From: an uncultured Alistipes sp.
Lineage (GTDB): Bacteria > Bacteroidota > Bacteroidia > Bacteroidales > Rikenellaceae
Direction: 5' to 3'
NCBI GenBank assembly: GCA_947623305.1
Contig: CANQGQ010000001.1
Location: 1 to 64,000 of the forward strand
Length of the DNA: 64,000 nt
How positions within the stretch are numbered: the stretch's first letter is position 1; each line of letters begins with the position of its first letter. The notes beneath the pieces were generated by a model. The model saw nothing but the letters and a program-made list of their open reading frames with translations, ran no database searches and was not told where the DNA came from. This document shows, piece after piece, positions 45,598 to 55,944 of this stretch. The position numbers and the translations under genes are program-made.

Positions 45598-46791
45598 ATG
45601 CGCACTCCTCTTTCCGCACTCCCCCTTTTTCTCTGCGTGGCGCTCTGCGCCCCGTACACTACCGCAGCGGCGGAACCGTCCGCCCGCGGAATCGGCGTCA
45701 TCGTGCTCGATGCGGGCCACGGAGGCACCGACCCGGGCGCCCACTATGCGGGGGTCTATGAAAAGGACATCACGCTGAAGGTGGTGCTCCAGTTGGGCAA
45801 GCTCATCGAACAGGAGATGCCGGGCGTGAAGGTGGTCTACACGCGCAAGACCGACAAGGCACTGGGCGCCACGAAATACGACGACTTGCAAGCCCGTGCC
45901 GACATCGCGAACAAGGCGGGCGGCGACCTCTTTCTGTCGGTGCATGTGAATGCTTCGCATATGGCGGCCGCAAAGGGCACCGAAACCCTCGTCATGGGCG
46001 AATCGACCAAGGAGCAACGCTACAACGAAGATGCGCTCTACGAAAACAACCGCGACGACCTGATCGACATGTCCGACGAACGCACCGCCGCCATCGTCCG
46101 CGCCTACATCCAGAACCTGCAATTCACCTACGGCGAATACAGTCTGGCGCTGGCCAACTGCATCCAGAAGAATTACGTGGCCGGCGGGCGCAGCTCGCGC
46201 GGTGTGAAGCCCCAACTGCTGCGGGTGCTCTACGCCACCGACATGCCCGGCGCGCTGACCGAAATCGGGTTCCTCTCCAATCCGAAAGAGGCGGCCTATC
46301 TGAAATCGGAAAAGGGCATCAACGAAATCGTGCAAACGTTGTTCAAGTCGGTGAAAGAATACTCCGCCCGCCTGTCGCAACTGCGGGGCGAAATCGCAGG
46401 GAACGGAGCATCGGCAACGGAACGCCCCGCACAAGAGACGAACCCCGAACGCACGGTTTGTCCGGAGACCGAGACCGCTCCGTCCGTGAGCCCGGCTCCG
46501 GGCCCGCAACCGCAAAAACGACAGCCTGCCGTCGCCGAAAAAAATCAACCGGTTCGCTATGCGGTGCAGATCCGGACCTCCATTACCGAGGAACCGCTGG
46601 ATTCGGAATTGTTCAAAAGCTACCGGAATGCGACGAAACAAATCCTCGGTACGGATCGTTATCGGTACAAATACTGCGTAGGCGATTTCGATACCTACGC
46701 CGCAGCCCGCGAAAAATTGGGCGAAGTGCGCCGCGAGTTCCCCGACGCATTCATCGTACGCTACCAAGGCTCGCGAATCGTAAAACAGTGA
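45598..46791 (+). CDS. amiC: N-acetylmuramoyl-L-alanine amidase with SPOR-like C-terminus
   Basis: A 397 aa exported zinc amidase that cuts peptide stems off glycan strands during cell separation. Signal peptide about 1-24; Amidase_3 domain (about 32-260) with zinc-site motifs VIVLDAGHGGTDPGA (His, about 42), SVHVNAS (His, about 120) and GALTEIGFLSNPKEA (catalytic Glu). A Pro/Ala-rich linker (270-315) leads to a C-terminal beta domain (YAVQIRTS... and ...RYKYCVGDFDTYAAA) like SPOR repeats that bind septal peptidoglycan. The MCE gene follows three bases after the stop. Confidence 0.9.
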   Translation: MRTPLSALPLFLCVALCAPYTTAAAEPSARGIGVIVLDAGHGGTDPGAHYAGVYEKDITLKVVLQLGKLIEQEMPGVKVVYTRKTDKALGATKYDDLQARADIANKAGGDLFLSVHVNASHMAAAKGTETLVMGESTKEQRYNEDALYENNRDDLIDMSDERTAAIVRAYIQNLQFTYGEYSLALANCIQKNYVAGGRSSRGVKPQLLRVLYATDMPGALTEIGFLSNPKEAAYLKSEKGINEIVQTLFKSVKEYSARLSQLRGEIAGNGASATERPAQETNPERTVCPETETAPSVSPAPGPQPQKRQPAVAEKNQPVRYAVQIRTSITEEPLDSELFKSYRNATKQILGTDRYRYKYCVGDFDTYAAAREKLGEVRREFPDAFIVRYQGSRIVKQ

Positions 46792-46794
46792 AAC

Positions 46795-47808
46795 ATGAAA
46801 AGAGAAGTCAAAATCGGTATTTTCGCCGTGGCGATGCTCGGAGCGGCCTGGGCCGGCATCCGGTTTTTGAGCGGATTCGACATCTTCAGCCGCAACGCCG
46901 AGTATTACGCGGCCTACGACCAGATCAACGGCGTGCAGAACGCTTCGCCCGTCATGATGAAGGGGGTGAAAATCGGTTCGGTTACGGGCATCGCCTTCGA
47001 TCCCGCGCTCAGCGACAAGGTGCTGCTGCACCTCACCATCAAACGTCAATACCGCATTCCGGAGGATTCCGAAGCGAAGATTTTCAGCAACGGACTGATG
47101 GGCAACAAGGCGATCGAAATCATCTACGGCACCTCGACGGATTACCTCCGGAGCGGCGACACGCTGCGGTCGGGCCGTGATCGCGATCTGATGGACGTCG
47201 CCGGCTCGGAACTGGATTTCTTCAAACAGCATTTTTCGAAAATCGCGACGGAGTTGACCGCCACGTTGGAGAACCTCAACGGCCTGTTGGAGCGCAACGC
47301 CGGCAACATCGACGGAACGTTGAACCATCTGAACGAAATTTCGGGCGACATGGCCTCGGTGCTCAACGACCGGAAAGCCGACCTGCAACGTTCGATCGCC
47401 CGTCTGGCAGAATTTGCAGAAATGCTCGGCGACAACAGCCCGCGGGTCGACAGTCTGATCGGCAATCTGAACCGGTTCTCGGCCCAGCTGACCGACGAAC
47501 AAATCGTTGCGCGGCTCGGCAAGGCGGTCGACGAACTTTCGACGCTGATGGCCCGCATCGACCACGGCGACGGCACGATGGGCCGTCTGATGAACGACCC
47601 CGCGCTGTACGAATCGCTGGACGAAGCGGTCGGAAATCTTTCGGCTTTGCTGGCCGACGTGAAACAATACCCGGGCCGTTACGTCCATCTTTCGGTTTTC
47701 GGACGCAACCCCGAGAAGATGAAGGCCAAAGCCGATCGCAAAGCGGCGAAAGCCGCCGAAAAAGCCCGTCGGGATTCGTTAGAACAGGCAAACGATCGGA
47801 ATCGGTGA
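46795..47808 (+). CDS. MlaD/MCE-domain lipid transport protein
   Basis: A 337 aa protein with one N-terminal membrane helix (residues 6-23, KIGIFAVAMLGAAWAGIRF) and an MCE domain (about 36-115) with DQINGVQNASPVMMKGVKIG. A helical tail follows (about 135-270). MCE proteins form rings that carry phospholipids between inner and outer membranes. The ATPase and permease (MlaE/F) are not adjacent, so the partners are elsewhere. It is probably co-transcribed with amiC, a usual pairing in Bacteroidales. Confidence 0.9.
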   Translation: MKREVKIGIFAVAMLGAAWAGIRFLSGFDIFSRNAEYYAAYDQINGVQNASPVMMKGVKIGSVTGIAFDPALSDKVLLHLTIKRQYRIPEDSEAKIFSNGLMGNKAIEIIYGTSTDYLRSGDTLRSGRDRDLMDVAGSELDFFKQHFSKIATELTATLENLNGLLERNAGNIDGTLNHLNEISGDMASVLNDRKADLQRSIARLAEFAEMLGDNSPRVDSLIGNLNRFSAQLTDEQIVARLGKAVDELSTLMARIDHGDGTMGRLMNDPALYESLDEAVGNLSALLADVKQYPGRYVHLSVFGRNPEKMKAKADRKAAKAAEKARRDSLEQANDRNR

Positions 47809-47864
47809 TGAAAGGGGCTTCCGGAATCGTGCGCATCGCTGCCACCGAATAACTTCTTCGACAA

Positions 47865-50345
47865 ATGGAATCCTTCGAGCGGAAAATCGGATTCGACCGC
47901 GTTCGTGCGCAGGTCGCGGAGCGGTGTACCATGCCGGCGGCCCGCGAACGGCTCGCCGGCGAAGGATTCAGCACCTCGGCCCACGAAATCGAACGACGGC
48001 TGTCGCTCGCCGACGAGATGCGGCTCGTGCTCGAAATGGAAAGCGAGTTTCCCAACGACGACTTTCCGGAGGTCGAGACCGTGTTCGCCAAACTGCGCAT
48101 CGAGGGTTCGTTTCTCGACGTCGCCGAGGTCGTCGTCCTGCGGCAGGCGCTCACGGAAATCGGCAACATTGCTTCGTTTCTGCTCAACCGCAAGGAGCGC
48201 TATCCCGCTCTGTATGCCCGCACGCGCGGCATCGAGACCTTTCCGGAGATCGTGGCGCAGATCGACCGGATCGTCGATTCGCTCGGTGAGGTGCGCGACA
48301 ACGCATCGCCCGAACTGGCCCAAATCCGTCGGGCCATCCGCGAACGCGAAGGACAAGCGGCCAAACGGCTGCAACAGGTGCTGGCGGCCGCCAAAAGCGC
48401 CGGCATCGTCGAAGCGGATGCCCAGCTTTCGGTGCGCGACGGCAAGACGGTCATCCCCGTCTCGGCCTCGAACAAACGCAAACTCAACGGATTTATTCAC
48501 GATGAGTCGGCAACCGGCAAAACGTTTTACGTCGAGCCGGTCGAGGTGGTCGAACTCAACAACGAACTCCGTGAACTCCAATATGCCGAACGGCGCGAAA
48601 TCGTCCGCATCCTGACCGAATTTACCGAACAGCTGCGGCCCGATGCCGAACTGTTGGCCGCCTCGGGCGATTACCTCGCCGACATCGACCTTTATCGGGC
48701 CAAGGGACGTTGGGCGTCGGAGAACGGCGGCGTGAAGCCGATCGTTTCGACCGACGACCGGTTGGTACTCAAAAACGCCCGTCATCCGCTGCTGCAACAG
48801 ACCCTGCGGGCCGCCGGACGCGAAATCGTACCGCTCGACCTGCAATTGGACGCCCGCAAGCGCATTTTGGTGATTTCGGGCCCCAATGCCGGCGGCAAAT
48901 CGGTCTGTCTGAAGACGACAGGCCTCATCCAATACATGTTCCAGTGCGGATTTCCGGTGCCGACGTCGGAAATCTCGGAGCTGCCCGTATTCGAAAGTCT
49001 GTTCATCGACATCGGCGACGAACAGTCCATCGACAACGACCTGTCGACCTATTCGTCGCACCTGCTGAACATGAAGCGGATGCTCGCCGAGGCCACCGAC
49101 CGATCGTTGGTGCTGATCGACGAATTCGGATCGGGCACCGAGCCCACCATCGGCGGCGCCATCGCCGAAGCCATCCTCGAACGGCTGTTGGAGAAGGGTT
49201 GCTACGGCGTCATCACGACCCACTACGCCAACATCAAATATTTCGCCTCGAACCACGACGGCGTGGCCAACGGCGCCATGATGTTCGACGTGCAGCAGAT
49301 CCGGCCGCTCTTCCGCCTGGAGACGGGCAAGCCGGGCAGTTCGTTCGCCATCGAGATCGCCCGCAAAATCGGGCTGCCCGAAGCGATCATCCGCTCGGCG
49401 AGCGACAAGGCGGGCAGCGACCACATCAACATCGAGAAGCAGCTGCGCGAAATCGCCCGCGACAAACGCTACTGGGAGCAGAAACGCGACCGCATCCGGC
49501 TGACCGACCGCAAGATCGAAGAATTGGAGCAGAATTATTCCGACCAACTAATAAAAATCCGGGCCGAACGGCAGGAAATCCTGCGCAAGGCGAAACAGGA
49601 GGCGCAGGAGTTGGTGGCCGAAGCCAACCGACAGATCGAAAATACCATCAAGACCATCCGCGAAGCGCAGGCCGAGAAGGAGTTGACCCGGCTGGCCCGC
49701 CGCGAGTTGGACGATTTCCGCGAACGGACGGAACAGGTCGACAGCGCCGCTCGCGACGAGGCGGTCAGCCGCGAAATCGAACGGATCGAACGCCGCCGCC
49801 AACGCCGGGCCGAACGCAAAGCGCAACAGGGAGCCGCCGGAACATCCCAACAACCCGAAGCCGCACCGAAACCCCTCGAAGTGGAGGTCGGTTCGAAGGT
49901 CCGCATGGCGGAACAGGATGTCGTCGGGGTCGTGCAGGCGGTCAAAGGAGGCAAGGCGCAGGTGGCTTTCGGGCAGATGCTGACCACGGTCGAAAAGAAG
50001 CGGCTGACGGTCGTGTCGAACAACGAATACCGCGAAGCGACTCGTCCGCAAAGCGCCCGCACGGTGGTATCGGTGGACATTTCGGCCCGCAAACTCAACT
50101 TCCGCGACCACATCGACGTACGCGGGATGCGGGCTGCCGAAGCGTTGGATGCGGTGCAGGATTTCATCGACGACGCACTGATGGTGGGCGTCGGTTCGGT
50201 GAGCATTCTTCACGGCAAGGGCACGGGCGCCCTCAAGGAGGAGATTCGCCGCTACCTGCGCACGATTCCGGAGGTGGCGAGCGCCGTCGACGAACACGCC
50301 GATCGCGGCGGAGCGGGCATCACCATCGTTACATTCTCGGAGTAA
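47865..50345 (+). CDS. mutS2: MutS2-family DNA-binding ATPase with Smr nuclease domain
   Basis: An 826 aa protein. The N-terminal clamp/lever region (1-300) has no mismatch-recognition domain, as usual in MutS2. The ATPase has GPNAGGKSV (about 340-348), LVLIDEFGSGTEPTIGGAIA (about 411-430) and the signature region ITTHYANIKYFAS. A long coiled coil follows (about 520-655), then a KOW-like part, then the Smr domain (about 750-826; HGKGTGALKEEIRRYL). MutS2 limits recombination and rescues collided ribosomes in some species. A terminator lies at 50427-50447. Confidence 0.94.
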   Translation: MESFERKIGFDRVRAQVAERCTMPAARERLAGEGFSTSAHEIERRLSLADEMRLVLEMESEFPNDDFPEVETVFAKLRIEGSFLDVAEVVVLRQALTEIGNIASFLLNRKERYPALYARTRGIETFPEIVAQIDRIVDSLGEVRDNASPELAQIRRAIREREGQAAKRLQQVLAAAKSAGIVEADAQLSVRDGKTVIPVSASNKRKLNGFIHDESATGKTFYVEPVEVVELNNELRELQYAERREIVRILTEFTEQLRPDAELLAASGDYLADIDLYRAKGRWASENGGVKPIVSTDDRLVLKNARHPLLQQTLRAAGREIVPLDLQLDARKRILVISGPNAGGKSVCLKTTGLIQYMFQCGFPVPTSEISELPVFESLFIDIGDEQSIDNDLSTYSSHLLNMKRMLAEATDRSLVLIDEFGSGTEPTIGGAIAEAILERLLEKGCYGVITTHYANIKYFASNHDGVANGAMMFDVQQIRPLFRLETGKPGSSFAIEIARKIGLPEAIIRSASDKAGSDHINIEKQLREIARDKRYWEQKRDRIRLTDRKIEELEQNYSDQLIKIRAERQEILRKAKQEAQELVAEANRQIENTIKTIREAQAEKELTRLARRELDDFRERTEQVDSAARDEAVSREIERIERRRQRRAERKAQQGAAGTSQQPEAAPKPLEVEVGSKVRMAEQDVVGVVQAVKGGKAQVAFGQMLTTVEKKRLTVVSNNEYREATRPQSARTVVSVDISARKLNFRDHIDVRGMRAAEALDAVQDFIDDALMVGVGSVSILHGKGTGALKEEIRRYLRTIPEVASAVDEHADRGGAGITIVTFSE

Positions 50346-50426
50346 TCCGACAAGAGAGAAGGCGATTATATACAGCGGTGCACCAACGGTCGCAAGACCT
50401 GATTGGCTTCGGCATCTCGATCGAAG

Positions 50427-50447
50427 CCCCCGCCAAGGCGGGGGTTT
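50427..50447 (+). terminator. Terminator of mutS2
   Basis: CCCCCGCC-AA-GGCGGGGG followed by TTT, 80 bases after the stop. The rest of the 50346-50548 gap shows no other clear element. Confidence 0.75.
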
Positions 50448-50548
50448 AGGGGTGGGTCAAACCTGCATACACGGCCAAAGGCCGCGAAAACAGCGGTCGG
50501 ACTCAAAAAAAGGTTCGAAAAACGCTGTTACAAGCAAAGTATAAGAAA

Positions 50549-52987
50549 ATGAACTATACGCTTTCACGCATCGCCGCCCTGTGCGACGGCACCTTTACGG
50601 GCTGCGACCGCGCCGTGCGCACGGTCGTAACCGACAGTCGATCGCTCACCTGCGAGTTGGGCGCCGACCCGCTCTTCGTCGCCATGCGCGGCGCCAACCA
50701 CGATTCGCACGACTACCTCCGCGAGATGTACGACCGCGGCGTGCGGGCCTTCCTCGTAGAACATCCGGTCGAGAAGCTGCCGGATTGCGGATACGTCGTT
50801 GTCGGAAACGCCATCGACGCTTTGCAGGCGCTGGCCGCCGATTACCGGTCGCAGTTCCGCGGCACAGTCGTCGGCATCACCGGTTCGAACGGCAAGACCG
50901 TCATCAAGGAGTGGATCGCCGAGGAGCTGCCCGCCGACGTGAAATGCTACCGTTCGCCCAAGAGCTTCAACTCGCAGCTGGGCGTTCCCCTCTCGGTGTT
51001 GATGTTGGAGGGCGACGAACAACTGGCCATCTTCGAAGCGGGCATTTCGCAACCGGGCGAGATGGAGCGGTTGGAGCGCATCATCCGTCCCGACGTGGTG
51101 CTATTCACCTCGATCGGCGACGCCCATCAGGAGAATTTCCGGGATTTGGAGCAGAAATGCGCCGAAAAACTCGTCTTGGCCCGCTGTGCCTCGACGCTCA
51201 TCTACCACAGTTATTACGAGCCGTTGAAAACGTGCATCGCCGCGCATTTCGCCGACCGGATTCCGGCCGGCGCGCCGAAAAGCAGAACGGACAAGGCATC
51301 GGAACAGACAGCGCCGCACAACCCGCTGCGCATCGTCGATGCCGCTGCGTTCCCCGACCCCTCGGCGGCCCTCATGGGCAATGCCGCCTCGCGCCGCAAC
51401 GCCCAGTTGGTCGAAGCCTTCTGCGCGACGATGAACTATCCCGCACCGACGTTCGCCGCAACTCCGACGGTCGCCATGCGATTGGAAGTCAAAGAGGGCA
51501 TCTACGATTCGGTCTTGGTCAACGACGCCTACAATCTGGATCTCAATTCGCTGGCGCTGGCGCTCGACTACCTGCACACGGTCGCGCTCGGACGCCGGCG
51601 CACGCTGGTGTTGTCGGACATCGCCCAGAGCGGGCTGAACGACGACGCGCTCTATCATCGGGTGGCGGAGATGGTCGCCCGTGCGGACATCGACCGGTTG
51701 GTCGGCGTAGGCCCCAAACTGAAACGCTATGCGTCGCTGTTCGGCTGCGAAAAGGAGTTTTTCGCCTCGACCGACGAGTGCATCGCCCGCATCGGCCGCC
51801 AGACGATAGCGGGCTGCGCCATGCTGCTGAAAGGAGCCCGCGACTTCCGGTTCGAAAAGCTGGCGCACGCCCTTTCGCGCCGGAGCCACACCACGGTGCT
51901 CGAAATCGACCTCGACGCGATGATCCACAATCTGAACTACTTCCGTTCGAAACTGAAGCTGCACACCCGTTTGGTGGCGATGGTCAAGGCCAACTCCTAC
52001 GGAGCCGGAAACTTCGAAGTGGCCCAGATGCTGCAATACCAAGGGGTAGACTATTTGGCTGTCGCGTTCACCGACGAGGGGGTTCTGTTGCGCGAACGGG
52101 GCATCACGATGCCGATCGTGGTGCTCAATGCCGATGCCGACAGTTTCGACCAGATGATCGCCAACCGGCTCGAACCGGAGATTTACAGTCTCCGTTCGCT
52201 GACCGATTTCGCGACGGCGGTCTCCCATGCGGGTGAGGCGCACTACCCCATCCACCTCAAATTGGACACGGGGATGCACCGGTTGGGCTTCGTCGAGGAG
52301 GAGCTCGGCGAACTGTGCGAGACGCTGCCCCGCTATCCGCAGGTGAAGGTCGCCACGATCTTCTCGCACCTCAACTGCACGGACATGCCCGAAGAGGATG
52401 CCTACACCCGCGCCCAGATCGCCCGTTACGATCGGATGAGCGCCGCCGTGGCCGCCTCGCTCCCTTATCCGGTCATCCGGCATACGGCCAATTCGGCTGC
52501 TATCGAACGCTTCCCCGAGGCGCAGTTCGACATGTGCCGGCTCGGATTGGGGCTTTACGGATTCGGTTACGAACACAACGACGCCTTGCGCCCCGTCTCG
52601 GCGCTGAAGACGCGCATCGTGCAGATCAAACACCTGCCCGCCGGCGATACGGTGGGCTACGGACGCGCCGGCAAGCTGACCCGTCCGACCGTTACAGCGA
52701 CTATTCCCGTAGGCTATGCCGACGGGCTCGACCGGCATTTGGGATGTGGCTGCTGGTCGATGCTCGTGGCCGGACAATCCGCGCCGATCGTCGGACGCAT
52801 CTGCATGGACAGCTGCATGATCGACATCACCGACATCGCAGGCGTCCGCGAGGGCGACGAGGTAACGATTTTCTCGGCCGCCGCAGGCAACGACCTCGAA
52901 ACGATGGCCCGTGTACTGGGCACCATCCCCTACGAAATCATGACCTCGGTGTCGAACCGCGTGAAACGCATCTATCTCAAAGAGTAA
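50549..52987 (+). CDS. MurF - alanine racemase fusion
   Basis: An 812 aa two-enzyme protein. Residues 1-445 are MurF, which adds D-Ala-D-Ala to UDP-MurNAc-tripeptide: the ATP loop is VVGITGSNGKTVIKEW (about 107-122), with FNSQLGVPLS for substrate. Residues about 450-812 are alanine racemase: the PLP Lys lies in MVKANSYGAG (about 478-487), the catalytic Tyr in VGYGRAGK (about 702). The racemase supplies D-Ala to the pathway the ligase completes. This fusion is normal in Bacteroidetes. The start MNYTLSRIAALCDGTF agrees with family members. RsmI-like follows three bases later. Confidence 0.95.
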   Translation: MNYTLSRIAALCDGTFTGCDRAVRTVVTDSRSLTCELGADPLFVAMRGANHDSHDYLREMYDRGVRAFLVEHPVEKLPDCGYVVVGNAIDALQALAADYRSQFRGTVVGITGSNGKTVIKEWIAEELPADVKCYRSPKSFNSQLGVPLSVLMLEGDEQLAIFEAGISQPGEMERLERIIRPDVVLFTSIGDAHQENFRDLEQKCAEKLVLARCASTLIYHSYYEPLKTCIAAHFADRIPAGAPKSRTDKASEQTAPHNPLRIVDAAAFPDPSAALMGNAASRRNAQLVEAFCATMNYPAPTFAATPTVAMRLEVKEGIYDSVLVNDAYNLDLNSLALALDYLHTVALGRRRTLVLSDIAQSGLNDDALYHRVAEMVARADIDRLVGVGPKLKRYASLFGCEKEFFASTDECIARIGRQTIAGCAMLLKGARDFRFEKLAHALSRRSHTTVLEIDLDAMIHNLNYFRSKLKLHTRLVAMVKANSYGAGNFEVAQMLQYQGVDYLAVAFTDEGVLLRERGITMPIVVLNADADSFDQMIANRLEPEIYSLRSLTDFATAVSHAGEAHYPIHLKLDTGMHRLGFVEEELGELCETLPRYPQVKVATIFSHLNCTDMPEEDAYTRAQIARYDRMSAAVAASLPYPVIRHTANSAAIERFPEAQFDMCRLGLGLYGFGYEHNDALRPVSALKTRIVQIKHLPAGDTVGYGRAGKLTRPTVTATIPVGYADGLDRHLGCGCWSMLVAGQSAPIVGRICMDSCMIDITDIAGVREGDEVTIFSAAAGNDLETMARVLGTIPYEIMTSVSNRVKRIYLKE

Positions 52988-52990
52988 ACC

Positions 52991-53701
52991 ATGAATGGGA
53001 CTCTCTACTTGCTCCCTTGCCCCATCTCCGACGAAACCGATCCGTGGGAGGTGTTGCCCGCAGCCAATCGCACCGTGATGGATGCGCTGGATTACTTCAT
53101 CGTCGAGAATACCCGCACGGCCCGCCGCTTTCTCTCGAAAGCAGGCATCGCACGGCCGATCGACACGCTCGAATTCCGTGAACTGAACGAACATACGACC
53201 CGAGGCAGCGAAGTCGAAGCACTGATCGAACCGCTGTTGCAGGGACGATCGGCAGGCGTCCTCTCGGAGGCCGGCGTACCGGGTGTCGCCGATCCGGGTG
53301 CGTGGGTCGTCGAAGCCTGCCATCGGCACGGCATCCGCGTCGTGCCGCTCGTCGGTCCCTCGTCGATCATTCTGGCGATGATGGCTTCGGGCCTGAACGG
53401 ACAATCGTTCGCATTCAACGGTTATCTGCCCGTCAAACCGCCCGAACGGGCACGGGCCATCCGTTTCTTCGAACGCCGAGCCCGTGCCGAAGGCCAATCG
53501 CAGCTCTTCATCGAAGCACCCTACCGCAACGCCAAGCTGCTGGAACAACTCTTGCAGACGCTCGCCCCCGAAACGCAGCTCGGCATAGCGGTCGATCTGA
53601 CCGCTCCGAACGCCTTCGTCGAAACACACACCGTAGCCGAATGGCGTCGCCGCACGCTGCCCGAGAGCAACAAGCGACCGGCGATCTTCCTCATCAGCTG
53701 A
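52991..53701 (+). CDS. RsmI-like SAM-dependent methyltransferase (short form)
   Basis: A 236 aa tetrapyrrole-methylase-fold protein. Motifs: LYLLPCPISD (about 5-14), VENTRTARRFLSKAG (about 38-52), VLSEAGVPGVADPGAWVV (about 89-106) and VPLVGPSSIILAMMASGLN (about 117-135). RsmI methylates the 2'-O of C1402 in 16S rRNA. Canonical RsmI is about 280 aa; this copy lacks the C-terminal helical part, like a paralogue group in Bacteroidetes whose target is not certain. Confidence 0.85.
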   Translation: MNGTLYLLPCPISDETDPWEVLPAANRTVMDALDYFIVENTRTARRFLSKAGIARPIDTLEFRELNEHTTRGSEVEALIEPLLQGRSAGVLSEAGVPGVADPGAWVVEACHRHGIRVVPLVGPSSIILAMMASGLNGQSFAFNGYLPVKPPERARAIRFFERRARAEGQSQLFIEAPYRNAKLLEQLLQTLAPETQLGIAVDLTAPNAFVETHTVAEWRRRTLPESNKRPAIFLIS

Positions 53702-53838
53702 CACGCAACACGCCACAGGTCGAAGCATTCCGATTGCAGAAATCGGCATGCCCGCCGCGTGCCAACCTCAGACGATTCCGAACCCTTGGTATGCAATTTG
53801 TGCGAACCTTAGAAAAAAGAAAAAACAAAACGACCGAT

Positions 53839-54498
53839 ATGGAAAAGGAAAAAGTTTACAATGAAGCCGTTAGCGGCGACGAAGGATTCACCGGAGGCGA
53901 CGGTTATCCGTCGTGCGAGGGGCAGCCGTGTGCCAATGTGGCAGACGAAACCGACGGCCAATCTGACATAATGACAGAAGATGCCGACAGCCGACAGTTC
54001 GCCGAGGCGGAAAAAGCGGCCCGAAAAGAAGAGGCCGATGCAGAAAACCAACCCGCAGAGGAGAGTCTGCGGGCCGAGATCGACCAATGGAAGGACAAGT
54101 TCCTCCGCTTACAGGCCGAGTTCGACAATTACCGCAAACGCACGCTCAAAGAGAAGATGGATTTGGTGCAGACCGGCGGACGCGACGTATTGCTGGCCAT
54201 GCTGCCGGTTCACGACGACATCGTACGCGCCGTTGCGGCGATGGAAAAGAGCGACGACATCGAGGCCTTGCGTTCAGGCGTCGTGCTCATCGCACAGAAA
54301 TTCACCGAAGCCCTGCGCCAGAAAGGCGTAACGGCCATCGAGGTAACCGGCAAGGAGTTCGACCCCGAGACCTCGGAGGCCGTGGCCCGATTCGCCGCCG
54401 GCGACGAAATGAAAGGTCGGGTGGTCGATACCGTACAGACGGGCTACCTGCTGGGCGACAAGGTGCTGCGATTCGCAAAAGTTGTTGTAGGAGAATAA
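53839..54498 (+). CDS. grpE: Nucleotide exchange factor GrpE
   Basis: I chose the ATG at 53839 (MEKEKVYNEAVSGDEG); the frame is open far upstream but that part overlaps the methyltransferase gene. The 219 aa protein has an acidic, disordered N-terminus (1-70), a coiled-coil dimer helix, the FDNYRKRTLKEK motif (about 95-106) and the C-terminal beta domain (VARFAAGDEMKGRVVDTV). GrpE releases ADP from DnaK. dnaJ follows after three bases, so the two are co-transcribed. No HrcA/CIRCE element is visible. Confidence 0.95.
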   Translation: MEKEKVYNEAVSGDEGFTGGDGYPSCEGQPCANVADETDGQSDIMTEDADSRQFAEAEKAARKEEADAENQPAEESLRAEIDQWKDKFLRLQAEFDNYRKRTLKEKMDLVQTGGRDVLLAMLPVHDDIVRAVAAMEKSDDIEALRSGVVLIAQKFTEALRQKGVTAIEVTGKEFDPETSEAVARFAAGDEMKGRVVDTVQTGYLLGDKVLRFAKVVVGE

Positions 54499-54501
54499 GC
54501 C

Positions 54502-55659
54502 ATGGCAGAAAAGAGGGACTACTACGAAGTGCTGGGCGTCCAGAAAAACGCTAACGCCGACGAAATAAAGAAGGCCTACCGCAAAGCGGCGATCAAATAC
54601 CACCCCGACAAGAACCCGGGCGACAAAGAGGCCGAAGAGAAATTCAAGGAGGCCGCCGAGGCTTACGACGTGCTGTCGAACCCCGACAAACGGGCCCGTT
54701 ACGACCAGTTCGGCCATGCGGGCATGAGCGGTGCCGCAGGAGGCGGAGCCGGCGGATTCGAAGGATTCGGCGGATTTTCGATGGAAGACATCTTCTCGCA
54801 GTTCGGCGACATCTTCGGCGGACATTTCGGCGGGGGGTTCCGTTCGTCGGGCGGCGGACATCGGGTCAACCGCGGTTCGGACATCCGCATCAAGGTACGG
54901 CTGACGCTGGCCGAAATCGCTGCCGGCGTAACCAAAAAGCTGAAAATCAACAAGACCGTCGCCTGCGACCAATGCGGCGGCACGGGCGCCCGCGACAGCA
55001 ACTCCTATGCGACCTGCTCGACCTGCAACGGCACCGGCTATGTAACGCGGGTCGAAAGCACCTTCTTCGGACGGATGCAGACCCAAAGCCCCTGCCCGAC
55101 CTGCGGCGGAACCGGAAAAACCATCTCCAATCCGTGCGACAAATGCCACGGCGAAGGGACGCTGCGCGGTCAGGAGGTCGTCGAAATCAAGATTCCGGCG
55201 GGCGTGGGCGAAGGCATGGCCCTGACGGTTTCGGGCAAGGGCAATGCGGCGCCGCACGGAGGCGTGAACGGCGATCTGCTGGTCATCATCGAGGAGGAAC
55301 CGAATCCGGAACTGATCCGCGACGGCAACGATCTGATCCACAATCTGAACATCACCGTACCGACGGCGCTGCTGGGCGGTACGGTCGAGGTGCCGACGGT
55401 CGACGGACGGGCCAAAATCAAAATCGCCCCGGGTACGCATGCCGGCAAAGTGCTGCGGTTGGGCGGCAAGGGGCTGCCCGACGTCAACGGATACGGCCGC
55501 GGCGACGAATTGGTCGTCGTGGACATCACCATACCGTCGAAACTCAACGCCGAGGAGAAGCGTCTGATCGAACAATTGGCTGGACAACCGGATTTCCAGA
55601 AAGCCGAATCGGTCAAGAATCAGAATATTTTCGAACGGATGAAGAGTTTCTTCCGTTAG
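54502..55659 (+). CDS. dnaJ: Chaperone DnaJ
   Basis: A 385 aa type I DnaJ. J domain residues 5-70 with HPDK (about 34-37); Gly/Phe region about 75-125; zinc domain with four CxxCxGxG repeats (about 153-232; [32 protein letters not shown]); C-terminal substrate-binding domain. It hands unfolded proteins to DnaK and stimulates its ATPase. dnaK is not in the window. Confidence 0.97.
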   Translation: MAEKRDYYEVLGVQKNANADEIKKAYRKAAIKYHPDKNPGDKEAEEKFKEAAEAYDVLSNPDKRARYDQFGHAGMSGAAGGGAGGFEGFGGFSMEDIFSQFGDIFGGHFGGGFRSSGGGHRVNRGSDIRIKVRLTLAEIAAGVTKKLKINKTVACDQCGGTGARDSNSYATCSTCNGTGYVTRVESTFFGRMQTQSPCPTCGGTGKTISNPCDKCHGEGTLRGQEVVEIKIPAGVGEGMALTVSGKGNAAPHGGVNGDLLVIIEEEPNPELIRDGNDLIHNLNITVPTALLGGTVEVPTVDGRAKIKIAPGTHAGKVLRLGGKGLPDVNGYGRGDELVVVDITIPSKLNAEEKRLIEQLAGQPDFQKAESVKNQNIFERMKSFFR

Positions 55660-55867
55660 GAACAATCGACCGAAATCCGCCGCTTCGACATCGGTTTGAA
55701 GAACATTCGGTAGGCGGTCGGAAGCGAAGACAATCGTCGAAAAGACGAGGGCGGCAAGGCAGCCCCATTCTATTACTTGATTCGGTGGAGAAGGATCTAT
55801 TTTTACCATAAAAATTCGTATCTTTGACTTCGTCGAAGATACTGCGCCTCGGCAATGCGCAAATAAA

Positions 55868-55900
55868 TTTGGCATTGCACTCGGCTTTTTCGTATCTTTA
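55868..55900 (+). promoter_or_regulatory. Promoter before the small membrane protein and mutL
   Basis: TTTG at 55868-55871, 21 bases, TATCTTTA at 55893-55900. A second TATCTTTG box is at 55819-55826. Between them GGCAATGC and GCATTGC can form a small hairpin. The remainder of the 55660-55944 gap shows nothing else. Confidence 0.55.
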
Positions 55901-55944
55901 CCGAATAAGATGCGAATTTTTTCGATTCACTAAAACGAGACAAC